Position numbers and translations under genes: made by a program
Origin: Mycolicibacterium helvum
GTDB taxonomy: Bacteria; Actinomycetota; Actinomycetes; Mycobacteriales; Mycobacteriaceae
Direction: 5' to 3'
DNA length: 64,000 bases
Assembly (NCBI RefSeq): GCF_010731895.1
Contig: NZ_AP022596.1
Coordinates: 3,348,001 to 3,412,000 of the forward strand
The notes under the pieces: model-generated
Told to the model about the DNA's origin: nothing
Seen by the model: the letters and a program-made list of their open reading frames with translations, nothing else
Database searches by the model: none
In this document: piece after piece, positions 50,956 to 59,294 of the stretch
Layout: each line of letters starts with the position of its first letter
Numbering within the stretch: position 1 is the stretch's first letter

Positions 50956-52037
50956 GCCTGAGTTCCGCGGACAGCAGCCAGCCGAGCTTCGGCAATTCCG
51001 TCGGCGATGGTGCCTGGCCTGGATCCACGTTCGCAAGCGTGGCGCAGAATCTCCAATGTGGTGTCGTAGATCGCGTTGACGTGGCGACGTACCCACAGGT
51101 CATCTCGGCCGTGCAGTTCGGCAGCAACCTGGATCAGGCCACCGGAGTTGGCGACGTAGTCGGGAACCCACACGACGCCACGATCGTGCAGGAGCTGTTC
51201 GACGTCTGGGGTGTGCAACTGATTGTTCGCCGCTCCGCAGACGATCGAGGCGGTCAACCGCGCCACCGAAGCCGTTGTGAGTGTTGCGCCGAGTGCACAT
51301 GGTGCGTAGATGTCGAGGTCGACACCGGACATGTCGTCGCACACCGTTACTGACGGAAACCGTGTGGCGATGCGCTGGATAGCGGTGGGGTCGACATCGG
51401 TGACCACGACGCGGGCGCCTGCTCCCGACAACAGTTCGACCAGCTCGCCGCCGACTTTGCCCAGACCCTCCACGCCGACCAGTCGGCCGGCAAGCGATGT
51501 TCCACCCCAGACCCTTTCGGCTGCAGCAAGCATCGCGCGAAATACGCCAAGGGCAGTGGCCGGACCGCTGTTACCCGAGCCCCCGGCGCGAACGGTGCGG
51601 CCGACGACGTGGCTGGTTTGCCCGCCGATGACGTCCAGATCCTCAGCGCCGATGCCGATATCGCCCGCGGTAATGTACCGACCGCCGAGAGTGTCGACGA
51701 AACGCCCGTAGGCACGCAGCGCGGCAACGGTTTTCGAGTGGGTTGGGTCGCCGACGATGACAGCCTTGCCCCCGCCGAGATCGACGCCGGCCAGTGCGGC
51801 CTTGTAGGTCATGCCGCGGGACAACCGCAGTACGTCGGTCAGTGCGGCGCCGGAGTCGGCGTAGGGGTAATACCGTGTCCCCCCGAGCGCCGGACCGAGA
51901 ACGGTGGAGTGGATTCCGATGATTGCCCGTAGACCGGTATCGGCGTCTTCGCAGAACACGACCTGCTCATGGGGCAGGCCCGGTGCCATGTCCGGCCGGT
52001 CGAACACGGCCGTTTCGGTAGTTGTGGTGGTGGTCAT
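50952..52037 (-). CDS. Leucine/valine/phenylalanine-type amino acid dehydrogenase
   Basis: The 361-residue NAD-dependent enzyme oxidatively deaminates a branched-chain or aromatic L-amino acid to the 2-oxo acid. ALGGTRYYPY, MTYKAALAGVDLGGGKAVI (Lys79 for substrate binding, Lys91 as catalytic base) and the nucleotide-binding GVEGLGKVGGELVELL match the Glu/Leu/Phe/Val dehydrogenase family. As the last gene after the 2-oxo-acid dehydrogenase complex genes, Leu, Val or Ile is the likely substrate, because the product is the complex's substrate. Confidence 0.9.
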   Translation of the reverse strand: MTTTTTTETAVFDRPDMAPGLPHEQVVFCEDADTGLRAIIGIHSTVLGPALGGTRYYPYADSGAALTDVLRLSRGMTYKAALAGVDLGGGKAVIVGDPTHSKTVAALRAYGRFVDTLGGRYITAGDIGIGAEDLDVIGGQTSHVVGRTVRAGGSGNSGPATALGVFRAMLAAAERVWGGTSLAGRLVGVEGLGKVGGELVELLSGAGARVVVTDVDPTAIQRIATRFPSVTVCDDMSGVDLDIYAPCALGATLTTASVARLTASIVCGAANNQLHTPDVEQLLHDRGVVWVPDYVANSGGLIQVAAELHGRDDLWVRRHVNAIYDTTLEILRHACERGSRPGTIADGIAEARLAAVRGTQA

Positions 52038-52055
52038 CGCGCTCCAATCTCGGGG

Positions 52056-53426
52056 CTATCGAGGTGCGTGCAGTGCCCTGCCGGCAAGGGCAAGGTGCGC
52101 CTCGCCGAGTGCCTCGTTCTGGGTCGGATGTGCGTGGATGAGATCGGCGACATCTTCGGGCTGTGCCCCCCAGCTGACGATGAGCTGTGCTTCCCCGATC
52201 AACTCGCCGACTCGGTCGCCGACGAGATGGATGCCGACTACGGTGTCGTCGGCACTGATGACCTTGACCGCGCCGGCGGCTCCAAGGATAAGGCTCTTCG
52301 CGTTGCCGGCGAGGTCGTAGACGGCGGCGCGAACCGACGAGAACTGTTGTCGGGCTGCTTTTTCGGTGAAGCCCACCGAGGCTACCTGTGGCGTACTGTA
52401 GGCAACCCGGGGAATGTGGGCTTCGGGCACCAGTCGCGTGGTATTCCCGGCGAGTTGCTCGGCGACGAAGACGCCGTGCTGGAACCCGCGGTGGGCGAGT
52501 TGCGGCCCGGAGACGATGTCGCCGACGGCGAACACCCCGGGCACATCGGTGCGCAGTTGAGCGTCCACCCGCACGAATCCCTGTTCGTCGAGCCCGATTC
52601 CATGCTCTGTCAGTCCGATACCGGAGGTTCTGGGCCGGCGACCGACCGCAACGAGAAGCGCCTCGGCCTCCAACTGGGTGTCGTTGTCGAGGGTGATCCG
52701 GACAGTGGACCCGGTATCGATCGCGCTGGCGACGACGGTACTGGTCATGACGGCGATGCCACGCTTGGTCATTGCCCGGGTGATCATTGTGGACGTCCAC
52801 TCGTCCTCGCCGGCCACCAGCCGGGGGAGCGCCTCGACGATCGTGACGGTGGCCCCGAGATGTGACCAGATGCTGGCAAATTCGATGCCGATGACACCAC
52901 CGCCCAGGATCACCACATTGTCGGGGACCACCGGATGCGTCAGCGCCGAATCACTGGTGAGTATGCGCTCGCCGAGTTCGACTCCGGGCAAGCCGCGCGG
53001 TTGCGCACCGGTGGCGATGATCAGCCCACGGCCGGTGATTCTGCGGCTTCCGACAACAACGCCGGTGCCGCCGGCATAGTGGCCGACTCCAGAGACCACC
53101 TCGATGCCTCGACTGCTGATCAAGCCCTGAAGGCCGTGATGCAGTCGGTCAACGATGGCGTTCTGATGCCGACGCGCGGTGGCCAGATCAAAGTCGGCCA
53201 GTGCGGCCTGGATACCCAATTCGGCTGCTTTACCGATGGTATCGACTACGTCAGCGATGTGGGCGAGTGCTTTCGTTGGGATGCAGCCCCGGTGCAGACA
53301 GGTTCCGCCAACCTTGTCCTGCTCGACCAGCGTCACACTCATGCCCAGTTGGGCCGCCCGCAAGGCGGCGGCATATCCGCCCGATCCGCCGCCGAGGACG
53401 ACGACGTCGCAATCTGCAGCCGTCAT
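52056..53426 (-). CDS. lpdA: Dihydrolipoyl dehydrogenase (E3)
   Basis: The 456-residue flavoprotein reoxidises the lipoyl groups of E2. FAD-binding GGGSGGYAAALRAAQLG, the redox disulfide Cys43/Cys48 (GGTCLHRGCIPTKAL), the NAD-binding GGGVIGIEFASIWSHLG and the C-terminal IHAHPTQNEALGEA with the catalytic His-Glu pair are all present. It lies 41 bases after the E2 gene, so this complex has its own E3. From memory the bkd operon of M. tuberculosis lacks one and relies on a shared Lpd. Confidence 0.95.
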   Translation of the reverse strand: MTAADCDVVVLGGGSGGYAAALRAAQLGMSVTLVEQDKVGGTCLHRGCIPTKALAHIADVVDTIGKAAELGIQAALADFDLATARRHQNAIVDRLHHGLQGLISSRGIEVVSGVGHYAGGTGVVVGSRRITGRGLIIATGAQPRGLPGVELGERILTSDSALTHPVVPDNVVILGGGVIGIEFASIWSHLGATVTIVEALPRLVAGEDEWTSTMITRAMTKRGIAVMTSTVVASAIDTGSTVRITLDNDTQLEAEALLVAVGRRPRTSGIGLTEHGIGLDEQGFVRVDAQLRTDVPGVFAVGDIVSGPQLAHRGFQHGVFVAEQLAGNTTRLVPEAHIPRVAYSTPQVASVGFTEKAARQQFSSVRAAVYDLAGNAKSLILGAAGAVKVISADDTVVGIHLVGDRVGELIGEAQLIVSWGAQPEDVADLIHAHPTQNEALGEAHLALAGRALHAPR

Positions 53427-53467
53427 GATGGAGTTCCTTCTGCCTATGGTTCGGTGCGCGATGGCGA

Positions 53468-54757
53468 TCAGGCCAGCGCGATCAGGGATGTCGGGTCGGC
53501 CAGGATGCCGGCTACGTCAGCCAGCAGTTTGGCGCCTTGTTCGCCGTCGGCCAGGCGATGGTCGAACGCCAGACTCAGCGTGGTGACCGAGCGCAGACAG
53601 ACCTGGCCTTGATACTCCCATGGCCGCCTGCGAATCGATCCGAAGCAGAGAATCGCAGCCTCACCGGGGTTGAGAATCGGTGTACCCGAATCGATTCCGA
53701 AGACACCGATGTTGGTGATGGTGATCGTGCCGCCAGTCAGGTCGGCCGGCGGTGTCTTCCCTTCGCGCGCCAGGGCGGTCAGTTCGGCTAGCGCCTGTGC
53801 CATTGCCCGAAGGCTCAGGTGATGGGCATTTTTGATGTTGGGCACCGTCAGGCCACGGGGGGTGGCGGCGGCAATTCCCAGGTTGACGTAGTTCTTGGTG
53901 ACGATCTCGTGGCGCGGTTCATCCCAGGTCGCGTTGAGACTGGGGTTGGTACGCAGGGCCACAGTCAGCGCGCGAGCCACCATTGCCAGCGGCGTCAGCC
54001 GGATGCCGGCGAAATGGCCAGAGCCACGGAGATGATCGACCAACTCCAGCGTTGGTGTGATGTCGACATCGACGAATATCGTGACATGCGGTGCAGTGAA
54101 GGCACTGTGGACCATCGCTTCGGCGGTGTGCTTGCGCACGCCGGTAACGGGTGTGCGGGTCTCGCCGGGTCTAGTGGGTTCAGGCTCGATCGGTGTGGTG
54201 GGCGGCGTCAGCTCGCCGCGGCGGTCCTGTAGGAAGCGCTCTAAGTCTGCCCGGGTGATCTCTCCCTGTGCGCCAGTAGGTTCCACGTCGGCGAGATCGA
54301 CATCGTTGTTGCGTGCAGCGAATCGCACCGGCGGAGATGCCATCGGTCGCCCGGGCGCTTTCGGGGGCGACCCGTGGTGAGGGAGGGTCGGACCAGACCC
54401 GGTGTTCGTCCGGCGTCGACGCGGGGGAGGCTCGGCCACACCGTATCCGACCAGCACCGGCGTCCGGGTCTCCGCCCGGGAGGGTGGTTTGTCCGGTGGG
54501 ACATCGGTATCCCCGGCTGTCTCGATGTCGATCAGCGGCGCACCCACGCTGACGGTGGCGCCGGGCGGGACATGGAGGGTATGCACCGTCCCCGTGTACG
54601 GACTTGGTAGTTCCACCAGTGCTTTGGCAGTCTCGACCTCGGCGATGATCTGGTTGAGGGTGACCTGATCACCGACCGCCACCGACCACGACAGCAGGTC
54701 GGCTTCGGTCAGGCCCTCTCCGAGATCGGGCAGGCGGAAGGTATTGATTGTCGCCAT
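53468..54757 (-). CDS. bkdC: Branched-chain 2-oxo-acid dehydrogenase E2 (dihydrolipoyl acyltransferase)
   Basis: The 429-residue core enzyme has one lipoyl domain (residues 1-80; lipoylated Lys45 in VETAKALVEL), a linker, a peripheral subunit-binding domain (RFAARNNDVDLADVEPTGAQGEITRADLERFL, about 155-190) and a catalytic acyltransferase domain ending with LAFDHRLADGEQGAKLL, where the His-x-x-x-Asp-Gly motif sits. ATG 54757 gives the standard ATINTFRLPDLGEGLTEADLL start. It lies 13 bases after the E1 beta stop. Confidence 0.93.
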   Translation of the reverse strand: MATINTFRLPDLGEGLTEADLLSWSVAVGDQVTLNQIIAEVETAKALVELPSPYTGTVHTLHVPPGATVSVGAPLIDIETAGDTDVPPDKPPSRAETRTPVLVGYGVAEPPPRRRRTNTGSGPTLPHHGSPPKAPGRPMASPPVRFAARNNDVDLADVEPTGAQGEITRADLERFLQDRRGELTPPTTPIEPEPTRPGETRTPVTGVRKHTAEAMVHSAFTAPHVTIFVDVDITPTLELVDHLRGSGHFAGIRLTPLAMVARALTVALRTNPSLNATWDEPRHEIVTKNYVNLGIAAATPRGLTVPNIKNAHHLSLRAMAQALAELTALAREGKTPPADLTGGTITITNIGVFGIDSGTPILNPGEAAILCFGSIRRRPWEYQGQVCLRSVTTLSLAFDHRLADGEQGAKLLADVAGILADPTSLIALA

Positions 54758-54770
54758 CGGGAGTCCTATC

Positions 54771-55763
54771 TCAGGCCGTGAGCGCCGCATCAACTGCGGC
54801 TAGGATGCGGTCGACGTCGGGCAGATAGTGGTGCTCGACCTTGGCCGGGGGATAGGGCAGGCCGAACCCGCCGACACGAGCAACCGGGGCCTCAAGGTGA
54901 TAGAAGCACCGCTCGGTGATTCGCGCAGCCAGCTCGGCGCCGATGCCGAGGAACACCGGTGCCTCGTGCGCGATGATCAGCCGGCCGGTCTTGCGCACCG
55001 AGGTGGCAACCGTCTCAGTATCCAGTGGCGCAAGTGATCTCAGGTCGATCACCTCCAGCGACTTGCCCTCGTCCCGGGCCGCCTCAGCGGCCTGCAAGGC
55101 GACGGTCACCAGCGGTCCGTAGCTCACCAGCGTCGCAGTTTCCCCCGGGGTCAGCACCCGGGCCCGGTGCAGCGGATAGTCGTCACCGTTGTACGACAAC
55201 GGTCCTTTTTCCCAGTACCGGCGCTTGGGCTCGAAGAAGAGCACCGGGTCGTCGCAGGCGATAGCCTGCTGAATCATCTGGTATGCGTCGGCAGCGTTGC
55301 TGCACGTCACCACCCGAAGTCCGGCAGTTGCAGCGAAATAGCCCTCTGGGGACTCGGAATGATGTTCGATGGCACCGATTCCGCCTCCGTAGGGCACTCG
55401 GATCGTGATCGGCATCGCAACTGCACCGCCGGTGCGATACCGCAGTTTTGCGAGCTGGGAGACGATCTGGTCGAAGGCCGGGTAGATGAATCCGTCGAAT
55501 TGGATCTCACATACCGGGCGGTATCCACGCATGGCCAATCCAATTGCCGTCCCGATGATTCCAGACTCTGCCAACGGGGTGTCTATGACGCGGCCGGATC
55601 CGAAATCGGCGAGCAGGCCATCGGTGATCCGAAAGACCCCGCCAAGCGTGCCGATATCCTCGCCCATCAGCACCACCTTCGGGTCACGGTGTAGTGCTTG
55701 ACGCAACCCGGCGTTGAGTGCCCTACCGAGCGGTAGAGCTTCGGGAGCTGGTGCGGCTGTCAT
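54771..55763 (-). CDS. bkdB: Branched-chain 2-oxo-acid dehydrogenase E1 beta subunit
   Basis: This 330-residue transketolase-like subunit has GEDIGTLGGVFRITDGLLADFG at the start, PLAESGIIGTAIGLAMRGYRPVCEIQFDGFIYPAFDQI, the substrate-region PYGGGIGAIEHHSES, and SYGPLVTVALQAAE with VIDLRSLAPLDTETV in the C-terminal domain. It pairs with E1 alpha to decarboxylate 2-oxo acids with thiamine diphosphate. The four-base overlap with E1 alpha indicates co-translation. Confidence 0.95.
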   Translation of the reverse strand: MTAAPAPEALPLGRALNAGLRQALHRDPKVVLMGEDIGTLGGVFRITDGLLADFGSGRVIDTPLAESGIIGTAIGLAMRGYRPVCEIQFDGFIYPAFDQIVSQLAKLRYRTGGAVAMPITIRVPYGGGIGAIEHHSESPEGYFAATAGLRVVTCSNAADAYQMIQQAIACDDPVLFFEPKRRYWEKGPLSYNGDDYPLHRARVLTPGETATLVSYGPLVTVALQAAEAARDEGKSLEVIDLRSLAPLDTETVATSVRKTGRLIIAHEAPVFLGIGAELAARITERCFYHLEAPVARVGGFGLPYPPAKVEHHYLPDVDRILAAVDAALTA

Positions 55764-56845
55764 TGCTCGGCTTCTTCCAGTGTCGACAGATAGGTGGCGA
55801 ACTGATCGCGCTCCTCGTCGATCAGCGGGTGTGGTTGGGCGTAGACGTTGTCGAACATCGACAGCGGTTGGGGCTCGATCGTTTCCAGACAGCCCCGGCG
55901 CAGCGCGGCTGCGGTTGCGTCAGCGCGATCCTCGATGCGACGCAGAAAGTCGGTGTCGATCGCACCCTCGGTCTCGAGCAGATTTCGGATCCGGTCCAGG
56001 GGGTCGCGACGGCGCCAATCCTCGTCGAGCGTGCTCGGTCGATAACGTGACGGATCGTCCGACGTCGTGTGCGGGCCCATGCGATAGGTCACGGCCTCGA
56101 TGAGAATGGGACCGTTCCCTTTTCGCGCGCTCTGTAGTGCCGCGCGGGTGGTGGCCAGCACCGCCAGCACGTCGTTTCCGTCCACACGGACAGCAGGGAT
56201 GCCGAACCCCGGGCCACGTCGGGAGAGCGTGACACGTGATTGCAGACTCACCGGTTCGGATATCGCCCACTGGTTGTTCTGGCAGAAGAAGACGACCGGA
56301 GCGGCGAAACTGGCGGCAAAGCAAAGCGCTTCGGAGATATCGCCCTGGCTGGTGGCGCCGTCGCCGAAGTAGGTGATCACAGCGGAGTCCGCGGAATCGA
56401 GGTCGATGCCCATCGCGTAGCCGACTGCGTGCAGGGCCTGGGAGCCGACGACGATGGCCGGCGTGGTCATCCGGTACTGGAACGGATCCCAGCCCGAGTG
56501 CGTTGAGCCGCGCCAGAACCGCAGCATGTGGGCAGGATCCACGCCTCGGCAATAGGCGACGCCGTGCTCGCGATAACTGGGGAAGGCGAAATCGTCGGTC
56601 TCCAGCGCGCGCGCCGACCCGACCTGTGCGGCCTCTTGGCCCCGCAGCGGCGCCCAGAGCCCGAGTTCACCCTGCCGCTGTAGCGCCGTGGCTTCCGAAT
56701 CGATCCGGCGCACCACCACGAGATCCTCATAGAGGTCGCGTAGCGCCGCCGCGTCGATGTCCGTCACGAAGCTGGAGTAGAGCGGATGCTCCTGGCGGAT
56801 CCCGGTCTCGGTGACGAGTTGGACGAACTCCTCAGCTTCGAACAC
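55760..56845 (-). CDS. bkdA: Branched-chain 2-oxo-acid dehydrogenase E1 alpha subunit
   Basis: The 361-residue first gene of the operon. The thiamine-diphosphate motif runs from GDGATSQGDISEALCFAA to the Asn in FCQNNQWAI. YREHGVAYCRGVDP and YRMGPHTTSDDPSRYR (phosphorylation-loop region in eukaryotic homologues) are family marks. GTG 56845 is placed five bases after GGGAGG and is clearly better than the TTG farther upstream at 56905. It is divergent from the Lrp regulator. Confidence 0.94.
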   Translation of the reverse strand: MFEAEEFVQLVTETGIRQEHPLYSSFVTDIDAAALRDLYEDLVVVRRIDSEATALQRQGELGLWAPLRGQEAAQVGSARALETDDFAFPSYREHGVAYCRGVDPAHMLRFWRGSTHSGWDPFQYRMTTPAIVVGSQALHAVGYAMGIDLDSADSAVITYFGDGATSQGDISEALCFAASFAAPVVFFCQNNQWAISEPVSLQSRVTLSRRGPGFGIPAVRVDGNDVLAVLATTRAALQSARKGNGPILIEAVTYRMGPHTTSDDPSRYRPSTLDEDWRRRDPLDRIRNLLETEGAIDTDFLRRIEDRADATAAALRRGCLETIEPQPLSMFDNVYAQPHPLIDEERDQFATYLSTLEEAEQ

Positions 56846-56908
56846 GGGAACCTCCCAGAAAGAATGCTCGATCTCGAGCAGTGCCGACGTCGAGGCGAAA
56901 CCCAATCA

Positions 56909-56967
56909 GCAGATCTGCAATCTGCACAAGATCCTGATCAAAAATTGGTCAATCAGCTCATTTGAGC
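56909..56967. promoter_or_regulatory. Short dyads in the bkdA/lrp divergent promoter
   Basis: The 149-base spacer between bkdA and the Lrp gene contains GCAGATCTGC (56909-56918, perfect palindrome), repeated GATC-bearing halves, and GCTCA-TT-TGAGC (56956-56967). Multiple weak dyads spread along a promoter are typical of Lrp/AsnC binding regions. The bkd promoter must also be here. Confidence 0.35.
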
Positions 56968-56981
56968 GGTCACTCAGAAGG

Positions 56982-56997
56982 CATACTGCGCAGTATG
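56982..56997. promoter_or_regulatory. 16-base perfect palindrome over the lrp start codon
   Basis: CATACTGCGCAGTATG equals its reverse complement and includes the ATG of the Lrp gene. A site here would let the regulator, or another dimeric protein, block its own expression. Confidence 0.5.
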
Positions 56998-57468
56998 GTC
57001 AACTTCGATAGGACCGATGCCCGTCTTCTGCTGGCGTTGTGTGAGATGCCCCGGGCTTCGGGTGTGCAACTGGCGGCAATGCTCGATCTGGCACGAAACA
57101 CCGTGCAGTCCAGGCTTTCCCGGTGGTATGAGCATCGAGCGTTGGCACCGGTCGATCGATGTGTATCGCCGCGCGCGCTCGGCTATCCGTTGCGGGCATT
57201 CGTCGCAGCCGTCGTCGATCAGCACAAGCTGGAGCCGGTCATTAAGCGGTTGTCCGCAATCCCGGAAGTCGCCGAGGTGGTGGGGATCTCGGGTGCGGCA
57301 GATCTGCACATCGAGGTCAACACCGTCGATGCCGATGACCTGTATCGGGTGGCCGGACTGATCCTTGCCGTTCCTGGGATCGAACGCACCGTGGTGTCGG
57401 TCGTCGTGCGTCAGGCTGTGCCCTATCGCACCCGTCCCCTGCTAGAACGGCTGGCGGCTAGCCGCTGA
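56995..57468 (+). CDS. Lrp/AsnC-family transcriptional regulator
   Basis: The 157-residue protein has an N-terminal helix-turn-helix (FDRTDARLLLALCEMPRASGVQLAAMLDLARNTVQSRLSRW) and a C-terminal ligand-binding RAM domain (VAEVVGISGAADLHIEVNTVDADDLY). Divergent placement from the bkd operon, which degrades Leu/Val/Ile, makes a branched-chain amino acid the likely effector and the bkd operon the likely target. ATG 56995 gives the expected length; the frame is open a little upstream. Confidence 0.9.
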   Translation: MVNFDRTDARLLLALCEMPRASGVQLAAMLDLARNTVQSRLSRWYEHRALAPVDRCVSPRALGYPLRAFVAAVVDQHKLEPVIKRLSAIPEVAEVVGISGAADLHIEVNTVDADDLYRVAGLILAVPGIERTVVSVVVRQAVPYRTRPLLERLAASR

Positions 57469-57658
57469 AGAGACCGTGTGCGTCGACATCGCCCACTTAA
57501 GTAGTAAGTCTGCGGTACCTACCGATGTCTCTAACGGCGCTGTAGCCGGATCCTTGCTGAATCCACACCACCAGTAACGACGCTGGCGGGCGATCAGCGC
57601 GGTTGGAGAAGTGGGTTCCGATGCTCGACAACAACACCCCTCCCACGCGGAGCCACGG
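57469..57658. other. Spacer between the Lrp gene and mce operon 2
   Basis: The 190 bases hold no gene I can support. A GACATC/GATGTC pair brackets 57486-57530 but is too far apart to be convincing. No sequence common to this region and the one upstream of mce operon 1 is obvious by eye, so the two operons may be regulated differently. Confidence 0.4.
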
Positions 57659-58444
57659 GTGACCCGGATGGGCGCGGCCGTGGTCGCGTCTACGGTCACC
57701 GGGCCACTGCGTGCGACCGGTGAGTTCTTCACGATGACGGTCGAGGTCCTGCTCACGCTGTTCACCACGAAGCCGGCCTGGCGTGAGTACCTGGTACAGA
57801 CGTTGTTCGTCGCCAAAGTGTCGCTGGTGCCTGCGTTGATGCTGACCATCCCTTACTCGGTGTTGTTGGTGTTCACCTTGAACATCCTGTTGAACGAGTT
57901 CGGTGCTGCCGATCTGTCTGGTACCGGTGCGGCGTTGGGCACCGTTACTCAGATCGGCCCGTTGGCAACGGTTCTGGTGATCGCCGGCGCCGGTGCAACC
58001 GCCATGTGCGCAGACCTGGGATCGCGGACGATCCGCGACGAACTCGATGCGCTTCGGGTGATGGGGATCGACCCGATCCAGGCTTTGGTCGTTCCGCGGG
58101 TGCTTGCGGCAGGCACGGTAGCCACCGCGCTGGCCTCGACGGTGATACTGGTGGGGCTGACCGGTGCCTATTTCTTCTGTGTCTACGTCCAGCAGGTGTC
58201 TCCGGGCAACTTCGTCGCTGGTTTCACGCTGCTGACTGGTGTCGCAGAGATTGTCATCGCGTTGATCAAGGGTGCGATCTTCGGCGCGGTGGCCGGCCTG
58301 ATTGCCTGTTACAAAGGCATTTCAGTTGGAGGTGGGCCGGCCGGGGTCGGCAATGCGGTGAACGAGACGGTGGTGTTCACGTTCATGGCGTTGTTCGCCA
58401 TCAACATCGTCATCACCGCGGTCGGGGTGGAGGCCACCCTGTGA
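57659..58444 (+). CDS. yrbEA: YrbE family ABC-type permease A of mce operon 2
   Basis: This permease of about 261 residues matches the one at 5344 along its length (REYLVQTLFVAKVSLVPALML, GAGATAMCADLGSRTIRDELDALRVMGIDPI, GGGPAGVGNAVNETVV). Start candidates are GTG 57611 (16 residues longer), GTG 57659 and ATG 57668. I use 57659 because it gives an N-terminus of the same length as operon 1 relative to the first conserved segment. It follows the Lrp gene on the same strand after 190 bases, so joint transcription is possible. Confidence 0.82.
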   Translation: MTRMGAAVVASTVTGPLRATGEFFTMTVEVLLTLFTTKPAWREYLVQTLFVAKVSLVPALMLTIPYSVLLVFTLNILLNEFGAADLSGTGAALGTVTQIGPLATVLVIAGAGATAMCADLGSRTIRDELDALRVMGIDPIQALVVPRVLAAGTVATALASTVILVGLTGAYFFCVYVQQVSPGNFVAGFTLLTGVAEIVIALIKGAIFGAVAGLIACYKGISVGGGPAGVGNAVNETVVFTFMALFAINIVITAVGVEATL

Positions 58445-59292
58445 GCAGTCCGATGGCCGGTGTGCCTTCCCGGTTGAGTGCGGTCGGCCATAGTTGGGTT
58501 GCGAGCTGGAACCGGATCGGCGCTCAGACTGAATTCCACTTCCGGACGGTGACGTCCATCGGCGTCGCGATTGTGCACTACCGCAAAGAGGTCTTGCGGC
58601 TTATCGCCCAGATGGGCCTTGGTGTGGGGGCCCTCGCCATCATCGGTGGCACCGTCGCCATCGTCGGATTTCTCACCCTCTCGACCGGTGCGGTCATTGC
58701 CGTGCAGGGTTATAACCAGTTCGCCAACATTGGTGTCGAGGCGCTGACCGGTTTCGCTTCGGCCTTCCTCAACGTCCGCATCATCGCGCCGGGGACCACC
58801 GCGATCGCGTTGTCGGCCACCATCGGTGCGGGGGCCACCGCGCAGCTGGGGGCGATGCGGATCAACGAGGAGATCGACGCCCTTGAGGTCATCGGTATTC
58901 GTAGCATCGCTTATCTGGCGTCGACTCGGGTGATCGCGGGGGTGGTCGTGGTGATCCCCCTTTATTGCGTGGGACTGCTCATGTCGTTCACCGCGGCGCG
59001 GGTTGGCACCACCGCCGTCTACGGCCAGTCCAGCGGTGTCTACGACCACTACTTCAACACCTTCCTGAACCCCAGCGATCTGAACTGGTCACTAGCGCAA
59101 TCGATTGCGATGGCCGCGGTGATCATGCTGGTGCACACGTTCTACGGCTTCACCGCCAAGGGCGGACCCTCCGGCGTGGGGGTGGCGGTCGGACGGGCGG
59201 TGCGCACCTCACTGATCGTCTCGGCGATCGTCGTGACGACGATCGCGCTGGCCGTCTATGGCCAGTCCGGCAACTTCGATCTTGCGGGCTGA
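58441..59292 (+). CDS. yrbEB: YrbE family ABC-type permease B of mce operon 2
   Basis: The 283-residue second permease starts at GTG 58441 with a GTGA overlap with its partner. FRTVTSIGVAIVHYRKEVLRLIAQMGLG replaces the more divergent N-terminus of the operon 1 copy, while the core (VQGYNQFANIGVEALTGFASAFLNVR, INEEIDALEVIGIRSIAYLASTR, YDHYFNTF) is nearly the same. This places the two operons in one mce subfamily. Confidence 0.9.
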   Translation: MSSPMAGVPSRLSAVGHSWVASWNRIGAQTEFHFRTVTSIGVAIVHYRKEVLRLIAQMGLGVGALAIIGGTVAIVGFLTLSTGAVIAVQGYNQFANIGVEALTGFASAFLNVRIIAPGTTAIALSATIGAGATAQLGAMRINEEIDALEVIGIRSIAYLASTRVIAGVVVVIPLYCVGLLMSFTAARVGTTAVYGQSSGVYDHYFNTFLNPSDLNWSLAQSIAMAAVIMLVHTFYGFTAKGGPSGVGVAVGRAVRTSLIVSAIVVTTIALAVYGQSGNFDLAG

Positions 59293-59294
59293 CG

